Assembly (NCBI RefSeq): GCF_014204915.1 | Contig: NZ_JACHMH010000001.1 | Location: 4,489,501 to 4,553,500, forward strand | Origin: Crossiella cryophila | Lineage (GTDB): Bacteria; Actinomycetota; Actinomycetes; Mycobacteriales; Pseudonocardiaceae | Direction of reading: 5' to 3' | DNA length: 64,000 nt | Shown here: piece after piece, positions 1-9,572 of the stretch | How positions within the stretch are numbered: position 1 is the first letter of the stretch | How the letters are laid out: the number at the start of each line of letters is the position of its first letter | Program-made: the position numbers and the translations under genes | Notes under the pieces: generated by a model | The model's input: the letters and a program-made list of their open reading frames with translations, nothing else | Database searches by the model: none | Told to the model about the DNA's origin: nothing

Positions 1-447
1 GATCGGGTCCTGCGCTTCGACGGTGAAGCCGTGGCGTTCGTACAACCGCTGGGCGGCACTGCCGCGCAGGACGTTCAGCCGGACTGGCCAGCCCTCGGCA
101 TCGGCCCGTGCCAGCAGGGTGCGCAGGACGGCCGAGCCGATCCCGCCGCCCTGCAGATCGGGCGCGAGGTAGAAGTGCTCCAGCCACCGCGTTTCCCCGT
201 CCGGGCGCACCGTGACGCTGCCCGCGAAGGCGCCGCCGACCTCGATGATCGAGGTGTGCCGCGCGGAGAAGGAGTCCCGCAGCCGCTGCCGGACCCGGTG
301 CTCGTCGAAGCGGCCCAGCCGTTCCAGATCCGGGCGCAGCACCCTCGCCCGCAGCTCCGCGATGGCCTCGACGTCGGCGGGTCCGGCGGCACGCAGCGCC
401 CAGCCGGTGGCCAGGTCCGGTCGCGGCCCGCCCGCTCTGGTGTCCAT
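1..447 (-). CDS. GNAT family N-acetyltransferase (C-terminus cut by window edge)
   Basis: I translated this leftward frame by hand from the ATG at 445-447; it stays open to base 1, so the C-terminus is missing (149 residues visible). It has the order of a GNAT fold: an N-terminal helical part (AELRARVLRPDLERLGRFDE), a central strand pair ending in WLEHFYLAPDLQGGGIGS, which is the acetyl-CoA pyrophosphate loop (Q/RxxGxG/A type), then LNVLRGSAAQRLYERHGF, the usual motif-B segment. The family transfers an acetyl group from acetyl-CoA to an amine. The substrate cannot be told. A second, unrelated GNAT lies at 57887. Confidence 0.85.
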   Translation of the reverse strand, partial: MDTRAGGPRPDLATGWALRAAGPADVEAIAELRARVLRPDLERLGRFDEHRVRQRLRDSFSARHTSIIEVGGAFAGSVTVRPDGETRWLEHFYLAPDLQGGGIGSAVLRTLLARADAEGWPVRLNVLRGSAAQRLYERHGFTVEAQDPI

Positions 448-527
448 GGCCGGGAGTGTCGATGGGCCCGGGGTGGGCACGCAACGAGATTTCGCGGCCG
501 CCCAGGCCGGGGTGCGGGCGCGGCGAA

Positions 528-1208
528 CTACCCGAACACCGGCAGCCGGGCGGCGAAACGGCCGGCGGTGCGGCGCTGGAAGTCGGTCAGCGGCACCCGC
601 CCGGTGCCCGCGAGCACCACCACCTCGTCGTCCAGCGCGGGCAGGATCGGCGCGCCCGCCAGGGATTCCACCGTGGTGCGGGCCAGTTTCAGCGCGGTGG
701 GCGCCGGTGGCGGCAGGGTCAGCTCGTGCTTGAGGTCCAGGTGGTGCACGGCCACCTCGACCGCCCAGGTGGCCAGGAAGTCCCCGGAGGCCAGGATCTT
801 GCCCTGGAAGCGGACGGTGGTCGGCGGCAGCGCGCTGACCATCCTGGACACCGCGTCCGCGGTCGGGCGCAGGTGGCCGAGCAGGCCGGTGGGGCGGCGG
901 TAGGCCGAGGTGAGCCTGCGGACGTACTGGATCTGGCCGATCCGCTCCGCCTCGTTGCCGGTGCCGGGCAGGCGGCCCTGCCAGTAGCCTGCCGCGTCGG
1001 TGTCCGGCTCGGCGTCGGTGGGGGAGACCAGGCCCAGCAGCATCTCCTGCAGGCCGAGGTGCACGTGCGCGATCACGTCGCCGACCGTCCAGCCGTGACA
1101 GCGGCTGGCCGCCAGCATTTTCGTGTCGTCCAGGGTGTCGCAGACCGCCAGCAGCGCGGAAAGCGCTTCGAGGAAGGCCGTCTGGCCGTCGTGGTGATCG
1201 ACGCGCAT
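528..1208 (-). CDS. DinB/maleylpyruvate isomerase-family (mycothiol-dependent type) protein
   Basis: This 226-residue protein has the pattern of the mycothiol-dependent maleylpyruvate isomerase N-terminal/DinB superfamily: an N-terminal helical bundle with GWTVGDVIAHVHL (His48 and His50 near the usual first metal ligand) and a later E-x3-HHLDL segment where the family places its second Glu/His metal pair. Members use mycothiol or related thiols in isomerisation or transfer, but most are unassigned. I chose the ATG at 1208 rather than the frame opening at 1280, because the extra 24 residues are Arg-rich and cover a TACGTAC repeat that looks regulatory. It is single and leftward, facing away from the injection-system operon. 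Confidence 0.8.
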   Translation of the reverse strand: MRVDHHDGQTAFLEALSALLAVCDTLDDTKMLAASRCHGWTVGDVIAHVHLGLQEMLLGLVSPTDAEPDTDAAGYWQGRLPGTGNEAERIGQIQYVRRLTSAYRRPTGLLGHLRPTADAVSRMVSALPPTTVRFQGKILASGDFLATWAVEVAVHHLDLKHELTLPPPAPTALKLARTTVESLAGAPILPALDDEVVVLAGTGRVPLTDFQRRTAGRFAARLPVFG

Positions 1209-1236
1209 GCGGATCACTCTATCGGGTGGGGATCGA

Positions 1237-1253
1237 TACGTACATTTACGTAC
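1237..1253. promoter_or_regulatory. Repeated TACGTAC operator-like site
   Basis: Two copies of the self-complementary heptamer core TACGTAC lie ten bases apart, one helical turn, about 30-45 bases upstream of the leftward DinB-type gene at 1208. In a GC-rich genome this AT-containing repeat stands out and has the look of a TetR-type operator. The regulator is unknown. Confidence 0.35.
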
Positions 1254-1389
1254 AACCCCTAGCGGAATTCCTGCCCGCACGCCTTTTCAGGCTCGGCCGA
1301 CTTCCCGATGGGGCAGCCGATCCAACAATTCCTTGTCGGGTCCGGTTTTCTCCCCGACCCTCGGTGTCAAGCCGCACCAGGAGTGAATT

Positions 1390-1404
1390 GGACGCATAAC
1401 GTCC
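1390..1404. promoter_or_regulatory. Small inverted repeat upstream of the injection-system operon
   Basis: GGACG-cataa-CGTCC forms a 5-bp inverted repeat 28 bases before the first gene of the 20-gene operon. The 1209-1431 gap is the only space upstream of that operon within the window, so its promoter should lie here. The repeat is short and may be chance. Confidence 0.25.
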
Positions 1405-1431
1405 GGTGCGCGAGGGGATGGGGGTTGGGAC

Positions 1432-2274
1432 ATGGCAAGACTGCTTTGGCTGCCCGATGTGCTTCGCGGCGCGGGACTGCGTGTTTCCGAGGTCAACGGC
1501 TGGCGCACCAGGGGCGCGGACGGAATGCGCGACCTGCGCGGTGTCCTGCTGCACCACACCGTCGGACGGCGCACCGGGAACTATCCGTCGCTGCCGGTCG
1601 TGCAGAACGGCAGGCCCGGTATCCCGGGACCATTGGCGCAGCTGGGCCTCGCCCGGGACGGGAGCTGGCTCGTCATCGCCTCCGGCCTGGCCAATCACGC
1701 GGGTGACGGCGACTGGCCGGGGCTGCCGCTCAACAACGCGAACCCGCATCTGATCGGGGTGGAAGCGGAGTCGGCCGGTCTGCCGCCGTATGACTGGACC
1801 CCGGCCCAGATCGAGTCCTACCCGCGTGGCGTGGCCGCGTTGCTGCGGCATATCGGACGTGGTTCGGAATGGGCCATCGCGCACAAGGAATGGGCCCGGA
1901 ATCGGAAGACGAACAAGAAGATCGATCCGGCCGGCTGGCCAGGTGACATTTCGGGATTCAGGGCGAGTGTGGCTCGCTGGCTGAACAACCAAGGAGACGA
2001 TGTGAGCTACGACGACGCCTATCGGGCAATGCGCGACATCCTCAACGAGGAGTTCGACAACCCGAACAACACCGGCAGGAAAACCAATCTCCGCGCCCAG
2101 ATCTCGCACAGCGACTGGCGCACCGACTACACCATCAGCCAGCTCTCCGGCCGCATCGCTGGCCTGACCGAGGCGGTCGGCCAGCTCGCCCAGGGGCGTC
2201 AGGTGGACCTGGCCGCGATCACCGGCGCGGCCGAGGCCGGGGCCCGCCAGGCCCTTGGCCAGGACCAGGGGTGA
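1432..2274 (+). CDS. N-acetylmuramoyl-L-alanine amidase-like peptidoglycan hydrolase at the head of the eCIS operon
   Basis: This 280-residue protein has an amidase_2/PGRP-like domain over about residues 30-185. LLHHTVG (His41/His42) supplies the first zinc ligand. HKEWARNRK followed by KKIDP (His151, Asp165) matches the second His and the Asp of AmpD-type enzymes. Such enzymes cut the bond between N-acetylmuramate and the stem peptide. The C-terminal 90 residues are helical and polar, without a known cell-wall-binding repeat. No signal peptide is visible. The next gene begins 4 bases after its stop, so it is co-transcribed with the sheath. It could be an endolysin-like lysis factor, a cargo, or an enzyme that clears the wall for particle passage. 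Confidence 0.85.
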   Translation: MARLLWLPDVLRGAGLRVSEVNGWRTRGADGMRDLRGVLLHHTVGRRTGNYPSLPVVQNGRPGIPGPLAQLGLARDGSWLVIASGLANHAGDGDWPGLPLNNANPHLIGVEAESAGLPPYDWTPAQIESYPRGVAALLRHIGRGSEWAIAHKEWARNRKTNKKIDPAGWPGDISGFRASVARWLNNQGDDVSYDDAYRAMRDILNEEFDNPNNTGRKTNLRAQISHSDWRTDYTISQLSGRIAGLTEAVGQLAQGRQVDLAAITGAAEAGARQALGQDQG

Positions 2275-2278
2275 CGTG

Positions 2279-3892
2279 ATGCCGGTCCAGCCGACCTACC
2301 CTGGCGTCTACATCAACGAGCTGCCGAGCGCGGTCCGCACCATCACCGGCGTGTCGACCTCGGTCGCGGCCTTCGTCGGCGCCGCGCTGCGCGGCCCGGA
2401 CAACGTGCCGGTGCACATCACCAGCTTCGCCGACTACACCAGCACCTTCGGCGGCCTGCACGCCAGCTCCCCGCTGAGCCACGCGGTCTACCAGTTCTAC
2501 CTCAACGGCGGCAGCGAGGCGGAGATCGTCCGGCTGGTCGGTTCGGGCGCGGCCAGGTCCACTGCCACCTTCAGCAGCCTGACGCTCACCGCCGCGGGCG
2601 CGGGCACCTGGGGCGACCGGATCCGTTTCCGGGTCGACCACGACACCGCCACCGGCGCGGCCAACCTCTACAACCTCACCGTCCGGGACAACGACACCGG
2701 GGCCGAGGAGCGCTACCTCAACGTCTCGATCAACGCGGCCGATCCGCGGGCCCTGCACAAGGTGCTGCGGACCTCGGCGCTGGTGCAGCTGCCCACGGGC
2801 ACCGAGGGACCCACTGTCCGGCCCCTGGAGCACCCCGACCCGCCCGCGGGCGTCGACCCGCTTGCCGACCCGCCTCCGGCGCCCCCACCGGCCAAGCCGG
2901 AGGACGACACCCCGCCGCCGGTGTACTCGACCCCGCTCGGCGGAGGACAACCGGGCGGCGCGCTCGCCGCGGCCAGCTACACCGGGGACGAGGACACCAA
3001 GACCGGGCTATGGGCGCTGGACCGCGCCGACATCTTCAACATGCTCTACCTGCCCGGCATCACCGAACTGAGCGGCCTGCCCGCCGCGGTCTACCCCGCG
3101 GCCGCCGGGTACTGCCAGAAGCGCAGGGCCATGTTCATCGTGGAGACCGGCAAGGAGGTCAACACGGCGAGCAGGGCGGTCGACGCGGCCCACCCGCCGC
3201 CGCCCAACGGCGGCGACCCGTTCGGCATCGCCAGGGACCTGCGCAAGAACGTGGCCGCCTACTTCCCCTGGGTCAACCTGGCCGACCCGGCCGAGGAGGG
3301 CGGGGTGCGCGAGTTCCCGCCCGGTGGCGTGGTCGCCGGGATCTGGGCCCGCACCGACGCCCAGCGCGGCGTCTGGAAGGCCCCGGCGGGCACCGAGGCC
3401 AGCCTCAACGGCGTGCAGGAGCTGACCGCGAACCTCACCGACACCGAGCACGGCAGGCTGAACCCGTTGGGGCTCAACTGCCTGCGCCAGTTCCCGGTGA
3501 CCGGCAACGTGGTCTGGGGCGCGCGCACCCTGGCCGGCGCGGACCGGCTGGCCGACCAGTGGAAGTACCTGCCGGTGCGGCGGCTCGCGCTGTTCCTGGA
3601 GGAGAGCCTGTTCCGCGGCACCCAGTGGGTGGTCTTCGAACCCAACGACGAGCCGCTGTGGTCCTCGGTGCGGCTCAACGTGGGCGCGTTCATGAACACC
3701 CTGTTCCGCCAGGGCGCGTTCCAGGGCCAGACGCCGCAGCAGGCGTACCTGGTCAAGTGCGACCGGGAGAACAACCCGCAGAACGACATCGACCGCGGGA
3801 TCCTCAACATCCTCGTCGGGTTCGCCCCGCTCAAACCGGCCGAGTTCGTGCTGATCAACATTCAGCAGCTCGCCGGCCAGGTCCAGGTGTAG
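2279..3892 (+). CDS. Contractile tail sheath protein (eCIS)
   Basis: A 537-residue sheath of the Afp/Pvc type. It starts with the family signature YPGVYINELPS and ends with the conserved C-terminal half (RRLALFLEESLFRGTQWVVFEPNDEPLW, then FEVLI-like FVLINIQQLAGQVQV) that interlocks subunits. It forms the outer contractile cylinder around the tube. Around residues 183-225 lies a Pro-rich, low-complexity insert in the variable surface domain. I chose the ATG at 2279, which has an AGGGG element just upstream inside the amidase stop region, over a TTG at 2255. Only one sheath gene is present, whereas Afp/PVC clusters carry several paralogues. Confidence 0.95.
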   Translation: MPVQPTYPGVYINELPSAVRTITGVSTSVAAFVGAALRGPDNVPVHITSFADYTSTFGGLHASSPLSHAVYQFYLNGGSEAEIVRLVGSGAARSTATFSSLTLTAAGAGTWGDRIRFRVDHDTATGAANLYNLTVRDNDTGAEERYLNVSINAADPRALHKVLRTSALVQLPTGTEGPTVRPLEHPDPPAGVDPLADPPPAPPPAKPEDDTPPPVYSTPLGGGQPGGALAAASYTGDEDTKTGLWALDRADIFNMLYLPGITELSGLPAAVYPAAAGYCQKRRAMFIVETGKEVNTASRAVDAAHPPPPNGGDPFGIARDLRKNVAAYFPWVNLADPAEEGGVREFPPGGVVAGIWARTDAQRGVWKAPAGTEASLNGVQELTANLTDTEHGRLNPLGLNCLRQFPVTGNVVWGARTLAGADRLADQWKYLPVRRLALFLEESLFRGTQWVVFEPNDEPLWSSVRLNVGAFMNTLFRQGAFQGQTPQQAYLVKCDRENNPQNDIDRGILNILVGFAPLKPAEFVLINIQQLAGQVQV

Positions 3893-3906
3893 GAAGGAAC
3901 ACGGCC

Positions 3907-4440
3907 ATGCCACAGGCGAACCCCAAGACCACGCGGGTCGACCCGTACAAGAACTTCCGGTTCCGGGTGAAGTTCGGCGACGGCGACTACATCGCCGGGA
4001 TCTCCAAGGTCACCGGCTTCACCCGGACCACCGAGGTGGTCAAGCACCGCTCCGGCGGCGACCCGTCGCTGAGCTACAAACTGCCCGGCCGCACCGACTA
4101 CGAGGCCATCACCCTGGAACGCGGGGTGACCCTCGATCCGGAGTTCGAGAAGTGGGCCAACAAGGTCTGGAGCTTCCGCAACGCCGCGGGCGGGGTGGAG
4201 ACCTCGCTGAAGGACTTCCGCCGGGACCTGCTGATCGACGTCTTCGACGACGGCGGCCGCAAGGTGCTCTCCTACGAACTGCACAAGGCGTGGGTCTCGG
4301 AGTACAAGCCACTGTCCGATCTGGACGGTAACGCGAACGCGGTGCTGATCCAGTCGATCAAGCTGGAGCACGAGGGCTGGGTGCGCGACGATTCGGTGGT
4401 CGTGCCGGCGGACAACAGCTTCGACGACCCGACGGGCTGA
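3907..4440 (+). CDS. Inner tube protein (gp19/Afp1-like)
   Basis: A 177-residue member of the phage T4 gp19-like tube family. It has the N-terminal DPYKNFRFRVKF, the loop GISKVTGF, then TTEVVKHRSGGD and YEAITLERGVT, and the C-terminal strand IQSIKLEHEGW. Hexameric rings of this protein stack into the tube expelled on contraction. The start at 3907 has an AGGAAGGA ribosome-binding site 7 bases upstream, the best in the operon, fitting the high copy number needed. It lies 14 bases after the sheath stop. No second tube paralogue (Afp5-like) was found. Confidence 0.93.
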   Translation: MPQANPKTTRVDPYKNFRFRVKFGDGDYIAGISKVTGFTRTTEVVKHRSGGDPSLSYKLPGRTDYEAITLERGVTLDPEFEKWANKVWSFRNAAGGVETSLKDFRRDLLIDVFDDGGRKVLSYELHKAWVSEYKPLSDLDGNANAVLIQSIKLEHEGWVRDDSVVVPADNSFDDPTG

Positions 4441-4444
4441 GCCG

Positions 4445-5149
4445 GTGCTCACCGAGGCCGAGGTGCTCTCGCTGTGGGAGGCGGGGCTCGGCCAGCCACC
4501 CGTGCGCCGTTCGCTCGCGCTGGCCGTCGCCGGTGGCGCGGAGCGGCCGGACGAGCTGACCGTTGGCCAGCGCGAGGGACTGCTGTTGTCCTTGCACGAG
4601 AAGGGTTTCGGTGGTGCGCTGCCGTGCCAGGTGGCCTGCCCGGACTGCGGGGAGCAGCTGGCGCTGACCGTGGACGTGACCGAGTTGCGCACCGAGGAGC
4701 CACCGCGGGAGTCGGCCACGCTGCTCGCGGACGGGGTGGCGGTGGAGTTCCGCCCGTTGCGGTGCGCGGACCTGCTCGCGGTGTCGGCGGAGACCGGTGA
4801 CGCCCGGCTGGCGTTGCTGCGGCGCACGGTGATCGCGGCCCGGCGTGACGCGACGGAGATTCCCGTTGCGGCGCTGGCGGATTCGGTGCTGGAGGCGATC
4901 GCGGTCGCCCTGCCCGAGGTCGACCCGCAGGCCGACATCTCCCTGGCGCTGGACTGCTCCGGGTGCGGGCACGCCTGGCTGGCGCCCTTCGACGTCGGCG
5001 GCTACCTGTGGGCCGAGATCGAGGCTTGCGCGCACCGGTTGCTCTTCGACATCCACGCCCTGGCCTCGGCCTACGGCTGGACCGAGGCCGAGGTGCTGTC
5101 GGTGAGCCCGGCACGCAGGCGGTTCTACCTGGAGGCGGGGGCGTGGTGA
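4445..5149 (+). CDS. gp26/gp28-like baseplate assembly protein with two CxxC knuckles
   Basis: This 234-residue protein has the size and layout of the T4-type baseplate family found in eCIS clusters just after the tube gene. Two paired-cysteine motifs are visible: CPDCG at about residues 65-69, preceded by another Cys at 61, and CSGCG at about 169-173. Together they could bind one zinc. The C-terminal half is helical (LFDIHALASAYGWTEAEVLSVS). Proteins in this position are thought to act in baseplate or tube assembly. The start is a GTG 4 bases after the tube stop. Confidence 0.75.
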   Translation: MLTEAEVLSLWEAGLGQPPVRRSLALAVAGGAERPDELTVGQREGLLLSLHEKGFGGALPCQVACPDCGEQLALTVDVTELRTEEPPRESATLLADGVAVEFRPLRCADLLAVSAETGDARLALLRRTVIAARRDATEIPVAALADSVLEAIAVALPEVDPQADISLALDCSGCGHAWLAPFDVGGYLWAEIEACAHRLLFDIHALASAYGWTEAEVLSVSPARRRFYLEAGAW

Positions 5150-5994
5150 ACGGGGACTTGGTGAGCAGGCTGGTCAACGGGGACAGCCTGACGGTGCGGC
5201 CGCTGCTGCCGTCGGTGTTCGAGACACCGGTGGCACTGCGGCACGAACCACAAGAACGGCCGGGCCTGGCCCGGACCGATGGCGGGCGGGCGCCGGGTCA
5301 ACCGGCCGAGCACCCGGGGTCTGTCGCGCCCGCCCGCCACCAGCACAGTGCTCCGGGTGGTCCGGCCGTCCAGCGGGAGCCGGACCATCCGGTTGACCCG
5401 GCGCCGTCGCGTCCACCGGCGGCGCCGGGCATCCAACCCAGGCCGGATCCGGTGCGACCGGGGCAGGCCGCGGCTCCGGGATATCCGGCGGTGCCAGGAC
5501 ATCCGGCGGCACCGGGAATCCCAGCGGTGCCAGGGCCTTTCGCGGCACCGGGAACCTCGGTGGTGCCGGGACATCCCGCGGTGCCGGGGCACTCCGGCGC
5601 GACGGGCGATCCCGGCCGGCCCGGTTCGCCTGAACCGGTGGCGGTGCCCGGGAGTTCGACCGTCGACGGTGTCCAGGGGCGATCCGCCGCCCGGCCAGGC
5701 ATTCCTGGCGGTGCCGTCGCTCCGGCCCACTCCGGGATTCCCTTTGGCGCCAGGGCGGAGCGGCTTCCCGCGGCTCCGGCCGCCGCTCAGCCCGTGCCCC
5801 CTGGCCCGGTTTACTCCGGCGTCACCACCGGACCGCCGGTGCGGCAGCCCCGCCGTCCCACCGTGCACATCTCCATCGGCCGGATCGAGATCCGCGCCCA
5901 GCAACCAGAACCGGCGAAACCACCACGCACCAACGGTTCCCGCCGCGACGTCCTGGAACTCGACGACTACCTGCGTACCCGGAAGGGAGGCTGA
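5146..5994 (+). CDS. Proline-rich repeat protein of the eCIS operon
   Basis: A 282-residue protein in two parts. Residues about 60-240 are low complexity, with collagen-like repeats of the form PGHPAxPGxPAVPG encoded by imperfect DNA repeats around 5470-5620. The C-terminus is ordered: PTVHISIGRIEIRAQ, a short motif I associate with this gene position in eCIS clusters, followed by DVLELDDYLRTRKGG. Its start (GTG at 5146, or 5143) overlaps the stop of the preceding gene, with GGAGG upstream. Role unknown; an extended linker or scaffold docked by the C-terminal motif is an inference. Confidence 0.8.
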   Translation: MNGDLVSRLVNGDSLTVRPLLPSVFETPVALRHEPQERPGLARTDGGRAPGQPAEHPGSVAPARHQHSAPGGPAVQREPDHPVDPAPSRPPAAPGIQPRPDPVRPGQAAAPGYPAVPGHPAAPGIPAVPGPFAAPGTSVVPGHPAVPGHSGATGDPGRPGSPEPVAVPGSSTVDGVQGRSAARPGIPGGAVAPAHSGIPFGARAERLPAAPAAAQPVPPGPVYSGVTTGPPVRQPRRPTVHISIGRIEIRAQQPEPAKPPRTNGSRRDVLELDDYLRTRKGG

Positions 5995-5996
5995 CC

Positions 5997-7216
5997 ATGA
6001 GCAACGCCAGAGTGATCGAGGCGGTCACCCAGATCCTCAAGGGCATCCTCCAGTCCGGGGTGGACCGGGTGTACGACGGGGTGCGGGCCACCACCATGCC
6101 GCCGGACAAGGCCGGCGACACCGGGCACGAGGTGCAGCTCAACCTGTTCCTCTACCAGACCACTGTGGACAGTGCCTGGCGCAACGACCCGTTCCCCGCC
6201 AACGCCACCCGGCGCGGTGAGGCCGGGTTCCCGCCGCTGCCATTGGTGCTGCGCTACCTGGTCACGCCGGTGGTCCGGGACGGGGACGAGATCGTCGCGC
6301 ACCGGGTGCTCGGCGGGGCGTTGCGTGCCCTGCACGACCACCCCGTGCTCAGCGGCGCGGAGCTGAACCGCAAGGCCCCCTACGCCAGGGTGGCCGAGGA
6401 GGTCGAGTCGGTCAGCGTGACGCCGTTGCCCGCCGGGACCGACGAGCTGACCAACCTGTGGTCGGCCTTCCAGACGCCGTACCGGATGTCGATGGCCTAC
6501 GAGGCCAGGGTGGTGCTGATCGAGAGCGAACGCGAGTCGCGGGCGCCGGTGCCGGTGCTGCGCCGCGGTGAGGACGACCGAGGGCCGATCGCGGTGCCCG
6601 AGGTGGGCACCGGGTTCCCGACCCTGGACACGGTCGAGGCCGTGCACGACCAGCCTGCCGCACTGCTGGGTGAGCCGATCATCTTGCGCGGCACCAATCT
6701 GGCCGGGGCGGACCTGGAGGTCAGCCTGAGTCACCCGCTCCTGGAAACGCCGGTGAAGCCGACGATCACCGAGAAATCCGCCACCCATCTCGGTTTCCGG
6801 GTGCCCGCCGACGCCGAGCGCACCCCGGCCGGATTCTGGACCGCGACCGTCTCGCTCACCAGCACCGAGGGGGATCGCCTGCACAGCAACGCGATCCCGG
6901 TCGGCATCGGGCCGCGGATCACCAGCCGGATGCCGATGCGGGTGCACCGGCGCAAGGACGCCGAGGGATCGGTGGAGGTCGCCGTCACCCTGGAACCGGC
7001 GGTGCGGCCGGGGCAGCGGGTGTTCCTGCTGCTGGGCTCGCGGGCCGTGCCGCCGCGGGCGTTCAGCGAGGCCACCGGATCCCTGGCGTTCCGGGTGCCC
7101 TTCGCCGAGGAAGGAATCCACCTGACCCGGATCCGGGTGGACGGGGTGGACACCCGCCTGGTCGACCGCGAGCCGGTCATCCCGGTCTTCGACGACACCC
7201 AGCGGGTGATCGTGCT

Positions 7217-7220
<4 letters not shown>
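5997..7220 (+). CDS. DUF4255 tail terminator/cap-like protein (Afp16/Pvc16-like)
   Basis: A 407-residue protein. Residues 1-190 match the DUF4255 family (VIEAVTQILKGIL, then EVQLNLFLYQTTVDSAWRN, PPLPLVLRYLVTP, HRVLGGALRALHDHPVL). In Afp and PVC this family caps the distal end of sheath and tube and ends polymerisation. The C-terminal half (about 205-407) looks like two IPT/TIG-type beta-sandwich domains (GEPIILRGTNLAGADLEV and VRPGQRVFLLLGSRAV), which many simpler homologues lack. The ATG lies 2 bases after the upstream stop. Codons 6162-6170 carry the recurrent ACTGTGGAC motif discussed in the findings. Confidence 0.9.
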
Positions 7221-9317
<2,097 letters not shown>

Positions 9318-9325
<8 letters not shown>

Positions 9326-9572
9326 CCGGATCGAACTGCGCATCGACCACCTGGTGCTAGACGGCGTCGCGCAACCCCACCAGGTCACCGAGATCACCGA
9401 GGCGGTGCACGCGGAACTGACCCGCCTGCTGACCGCGACTCCCGCCGGGCGCTGGGCCCCGGCGCGGCGTCGCCGGGTGGTTGGCCGGGCCGTCGTCACG
9501 GGACGGCCCGGCCAACTCGCCACCGCCATCGCCCAGTCCGTGCACCAGGCCGTGCGCGGGGGTGCCGAATGA
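9318..9572 (+). CDS. Small conserved-position protein of the eCIS operon
   Basis: An 84-residue protein starting with an ATG 8 bases inside the end of the ATPase gene and overlapping the next gene by 4 bases. It begins with IELRIDHLVLDGV, followed by a helical part rich in Thr and Arg (WAPARRRRVVGRAVV). I recognise no named domain. A small protein between the ATPase and the DUF4157 gene suggests a chaperone or adaptor for that protein, but this rests on position only. Confidence 0.7.
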
